A DNA stretch of 43,749 bases, taken from contig JAUJNH010000003.1 in NCBI GenBank assembly GCA_030448245.1, positions 1 to 43,749 of the forward strand, given 5' to 3'. Below the pieces are notes generated by a model that worked only from the letters and a program-made list of their open reading frames with translations, was not told the DNA's origin and did not search any database. The DNA is from Acidimicrobiales bacterium (GTDB taxonomy: Bacteria > Actinomycetota > Acidimicrobiia > Acidimicrobiales > JAUJNH01). The position numbers were made by a program, and so were the translations under genes. This document shows, piece by piece, positions 41,047 to 43,749 of the stretch. Positions within the stretch are counted from its first letter, which is position 1, and the number at the start of each line of letters is the position of its first letter.

Positions 41047-43364
41047 CGGACCCTCGGTGTCTCAGCGGCCGGCTGGGGCTCGCGGCGTGGTGCCTCGGCC
41101 GCCACCGGGGCGGCCGCCGCCTGGGCCTGGAAGGTGCGCAGGCGCAGGCTGTTGGTGACGACGAAGACGCTGGAGAAGGCCATGGCTGCGCCGGCCAGCA
41201 TGGGGTTGAGGAGGCCGGCGGCGGCCAGCGGGATGGCCGCGACGTTGTAGGCGAAGGCCCAGAACAGGTTGCCCTGGATGGTCCGCAGGACCTTGCGGGC
41301 CAGGCGGATCCCGTCGGCGGCCGCTCGCAGGTCGCCGCTGACCAGCGTCAGGTCGCTGGCCTCGATGGCGACGTCGGTGCCGGTGCCCATGGCCAGGCCC
41401 AGGTCGGCTGCGGCCAGGGCGGCGGCGTCGTTCACGCCGTCGCCCACCATGGCCACCCGGCGACCCTCGCCCTGGAGCCGGCGCACCTCGTCGACCTTCT
41501 GCTCGGGGAGCACGCCGGCGATGACGGTCTCGATGCCGACCTCGGCGGCGATCGCCCGGGCCACAGCCTCGTTGTCGCCGGTCAGCAGGACCGGATCGAG
41601 GCCCAGCGCCTTGAGCAAGCGGACGGCCTCGGCCGAAGTCGGCTTCACCGTGTCGGCCACTGCCAGCACCGCCCGGGCCTGCCCGTCCCAGGCCACCGTG
41701 ATGACGGTCTGGCCCCGCGACTCGGCCTCGCCCATCGCCTGCTGCAGCGGCTCGGGGAGGGGCGAGCCCCAGTCGGCCAGCAGGCTGGGCCGACCGGCCA
41801 CCACGGCGTGGCCGTCGACCACGCCCTGCACGCCGAGGCCCCGCCGGTTCTCGAACCCCTCAACGGCCGGCAGGCTGCCCAGGCGCTCACGGGCAGCAGC
41901 GGCCACGGCCTGGGCGATCGGGTGCTCGGACGCGTCCTCGAGGGCGCCGGCCAGGCGCAGGACCTCGTCCTCGGCCTCTCCGGGGGCCGGCACCACGCCC
42001 ACCAGGGACATGCGGCCGCTGGTGACGGTGCCGGTCTTGTCGAGGACGACGGTGTCGACCTGCTTGGTGGACTCGAGGACCTCGGGGCCCTTGATCAGGA
42101 TGCCGAGCTGGGCGCCCCGTCCGGTGCCCACCAGCAGGGCGGTGGGCGTGGCCAGGCCGAGTGCGCAGGGGCAGGCGATGATCAGCACGGCCACGGCCGC
42201 GGTGAAGGCGTCGTTGGCCGAGCCGCCGGCGCCGAGCCAGGCGCCAAGGGTCCCGACCGACAGGGCGATGACGACCGGCACGAAGACGGCGGAGATGCGG
42301 TCGGCCAGGCGCTGCACCTGGGCCTTGCCGGCCTGAGCCTCGCTGACGAGGCGGCTGATCTGGGCCAGCTTGGTGTCGGCGCCCACCCGGGTGGCCCGCA
42401 CCACCAGGCGGCCGCCGACGTTGACGGTGGCGCCCGTGACCGAGGCCCCCGGGGCCACCTCGACCGGCACGCTCTCGCCGGTGAGGAGCGAGGCGTCGAT
42501 GGCCGAGCTGCCGTCCTCGACGACGCCGTCGGTGGCCACCTTCTCCCCCGGCCGGACGACGAAGCGGTCGCCCACCTGCAGGGCGTCGGCGGGGATGCGC
42601 TCCTCCCGGCCGTCCCGCAGGACGGCCACCTCCTTGGCCCCCAGCTCGAGCAGGGCCCGGAGGGCGGCACCGGCCCGACGCTTGGCCCGAGCCTCGAGGA
42701 AGCGGCCGGCCAGGATGAAGGCCACCACGCCGGCGGCGGCCTCGAGGTAGACCTCGTCGCCCCCGCTGGCGCCGAAGAAGTGCCAGCCCATCCGCATCGA
42801 CGGGTCGCCGGCGTCGCCGACGAACAGCGACCAGATCGACCAGGCGTAGGCGGCGAGGGTGCCCACCGAGATGAGCGTGTCCATGGTGGCCGTGCCGTGA
42901 CGCAGGTTCTTCGCGGCCGTCACGTGGAAGGGCCAGCCGCCCCACAGCACCACCGGGCCGGCCATGGCGAAGGCCAGCCACTGCCAGGCGTCGAACTGCA
43001 GCGGCGGCACCATCGACAGGAGCACGACGGGGATGGCCAGCGCCGCCGAGACCACGAAGCGCTGCCTCCAGGCCGTCAGCCGCACCTCCTCGTCGTCGAC
43101 CGGCTCCGGGCCCCCCTCGTGGGCGGCCTGCGGTGGCTCAGGCAGCCGTGCCGTGTAGCCGGCCTTCTCGACCTCGGCGATGAGCTGGTCGGGCGAGACG
43201 CCGTCCGGCACGGTGACGGTGGCCCGCTCGAGCGGCAGGTTCACCGAGGCGGTGACGCCGTCGAGCTTGTTGAGGCGCCGCTCGATGCGGCCGGCGCACG
43301 AGGCGCAGGTCATCCCGCCGAGGAGCAGCTCGATCTGGTGAATCTCGTCGGGCTTGGGGTCCAT
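41043..43364 (-). CDS. copA: Copper-translocating P-type ATPase
   Basis: This 773-residue P1B-ATPase has one N-terminal heavy-metal-associated domain with GMTCASC (residues 17-23). The membrane core with the CPC metal site is IIACPCALGLATPTA. TGES is the actuator loop, DKTGTVTSG the phosphorylated Asp, SEHPIAQA the nucleotide-domain SEHP, and VGDGVNDAAALAAADLGLAMG the hinge. The CPC site plus the C-terminal helix NPMLAGAAMAFSSVFVVTNSLRL mark Cu+ exporters. A GGAGG precedes tandem GTG/ATG codons; I take ATG 43364. The preceding gene's TGA overlaps here, so the two are coupled. No CsoR regulator is visible in the window. Confidence 0.95.
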   Translation of the reverse strand: MDPKPDEIHQIELLLGGMTCASCAGRIERRLNKLDGVTASVNLPLERATVTVPDGVSPDQLIAEVEKAGYTARLPEPPQAAHEGGPEPVDDEEVRLTAWRQRFVVSAALAIPVVLLSMVPPLQFDAWQWLAFAMAGPVVLWGGWPFHVTAAKNLRHGTATMDTLISVGTLAAYAWSIWSLFVGDAGDPSMRMGWHFFGASGGDEVYLEAAAGVVAFILAGRFLEARAKRRAGAALRALLELGAKEVAVLRDGREERIPADALQVGDRFVVRPGEKVATDGVVEDGSSAIDASLLTGESVPVEVAPGASVTGATVNVGGRLVVRATRVGADTKLAQISRLVSEAQAGKAQVQRLADRISAVFVPVVIALSVGTLGAWLGAGGSANDAFTAAVAVLIIACPCALGLATPTALLVGTGRGAQLGILIKGPEVLESTKQVDTVVLDKTGTVTSGRMSLVGVVPAPGEAEDEVLRLAGALEDASEHPIAQAVAAAARERLGSLPAVEGFENRRGLGVQGVVDGHAVVAGRPSLLADWGSPLPEPLQQAMGEAESRGQTVITVAWDGQARAVLAVADTVKPTSAEAVRLLKALGLDPVLLTGDNEAVARAIAAEVGIETVIAGVLPEQKVDEVRRLQGEGRRVAMVGDGVNDAAALAAADLGLAMGTGTDVAIEASDLTLVSGDLRAAADGIRLARKVLRTIQGNLFWAFAYNVAAIPLAAAGLLNPMLAGAAMAFSSVFVVTNSLRLRTFQAQAAAAPVAAEAPRREPQPAAETPRVR

Positions 43365-43749
43365 CACCGCACCTCCGTGGTGGTGGCGGCGGTGTGGACC
43401 ACGCCGCCGACCTGGTAGTCGAAGAACAGGGCGTAGGTGCCCGAGGTGGGCAGCTCGGCCATGAAGCGCACGGCGGGAGCGCCGCCTTCCTGGGGGTGGA
43501 CGTGCAGGTAGGCCAGGTCGCCCGCCCGGAGCGCCACCAGGTGGCCGCGGGCGCCGAGGTAGGGCTCGGGCTCGACCGCCACGCCGTCCCGGCGGACGGT
43601 GACGCCGACATCGTCGCCGCGGCGGTCGAAGGCCACGGCCAGCGACGCGTCGGTCGGCGCGGCCGCCGCCGGTGCGGTCCCGGGGACAAAGGCGCCCGCC
43701 ACCTGCAGGTCGACGCCGAGGGTCAGCTGGGTCGGCCCGCCTGAGGGGG
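43364..43749 (-). CDS. Exported protein upstream of copper ATPase, 5' end outside window
   Basis: The visible 127 residues are the C-terminal part of a larger protein. They contain SLAVAFDRRGDDVGVTVRRDG, EPYLGARGHLVALRAGDLAYLHVHPQ and LPTSGTYALFFDYQVGGVVHTA. This is an immunoglobulin-like beta pattern with a His-rich turn (HLV, LHVHP) that I recall from actinobacterial proteins next to copper ATPases. A periplasmic or cell-surface copper-handling role would fit but is not shown. Its stop overlaps the ATPase start. The frame is open through the window edge. Confidence 0.7.
   Translation of the reverse strand, partial: PSGGPTQLTLGVDLQVAGAFVPGTAPAAAAPTDASLAVAFDRRGDDVGVTVRRDGVAVEPEPYLGARGHLVALRAGDLAYLHVHPQEGGAPAVRFMAELPTSGTYALFFDYQVGGVVHTAATTTEVR

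Overview
This window is very GC-rich DNA with dense coding, many GTG starts and stop/start overlaps of the GTGA or ATGA type. Its gene families include an F420-dependent LLM-class oxidoreductase, a PadR regulator, DUF2510 and SHOCT domains, and a phenylalanine/homogentisate operon. Together these suggest a high-GC actinobacterium, perhaps of the class Acidimicrobiia. That placement is inference: there is no rRNA or other phylogenetic marker here. I saw no tRNA, rRNA, CRISPR array, transposase or phage gene.

Layout. (1) 1-3.4 kb: a decayed MBL-fold gene, an overlapping GNAT acyltransferase and enolase-superfamily racemase/OSBS pair, and a remnant resembling an LVIVD-repeat protein. (2) 3.4-15.4 kb: a defence-type island. 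Its core is a complete four-gene Wadjet (JetABCD) anti-plasmid system of the DUF2397/DUF2398/SMC/DUF2399 subtype. All three of its junctions are GTGA overlaps. Two small overlapping genes, one with a helix-turn-helix, lie just downstream. Three toxin-antitoxin modules (RHH/PIN, MazEF-like, VapBC) and a PD-(D/E)XK nuclease-like protein follow upstream of jetA. (3) 15.5-18.7 kb: an alarmone-hydrolase-like HD protein, a DUF2252 remnant, an F420-type oxidoreductase and a glycolate/lactate-type FAD oxidase. (4) 19.0-24.0 kb: phhA-hpd-fahA-hmgA for phenylalanine/tyrosine breakdown, read divergently from an AsnC-type regulator. The shared promoter region holds strong nested inverted repeats.

(5) 24.0-31.1 kb: a DUF4395 membrane protein, a B12-binding radical SAM enzyme with a possible small membrane protein, a phosphoribulokinase with no RuBisCO in view, and a frameshifted glyoxalase-type gene divergent from padR with a perfect operator-like palindrome. 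A secreted subtilase and an SDR follow. (6) 31.3-37.6 kb: one 2,099-residue signalling protein containing Ser/Thr kinase, AAA-type ATPase, helical repeats, GAF, PAS, GGDEF, EAL and receiver domains, with the key motifs of each readable domain intact. (7) 37.6-43.7 kb: a frameshifted DUF2510/PH/SHOCT gene, a Cu,Zn superoxide dismutase lipoprotein, a phospholipase-C-type phosphoesterase, a copper P-type ATPase, and an exported protein cut by the window edge.

The most notable objects are the 2,099-residue kinase-to-cyclic-di-GMP fusion, the Wadjet-centred island with its uncharacterised small downstream genes, and the palindromic operators next to the AsnC and PadR regulators. Three genes (start of window, 27.4-27.8 kb, 37.6-38.5 kb) carry frameshifts. 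These could be real decay or assembly errors.
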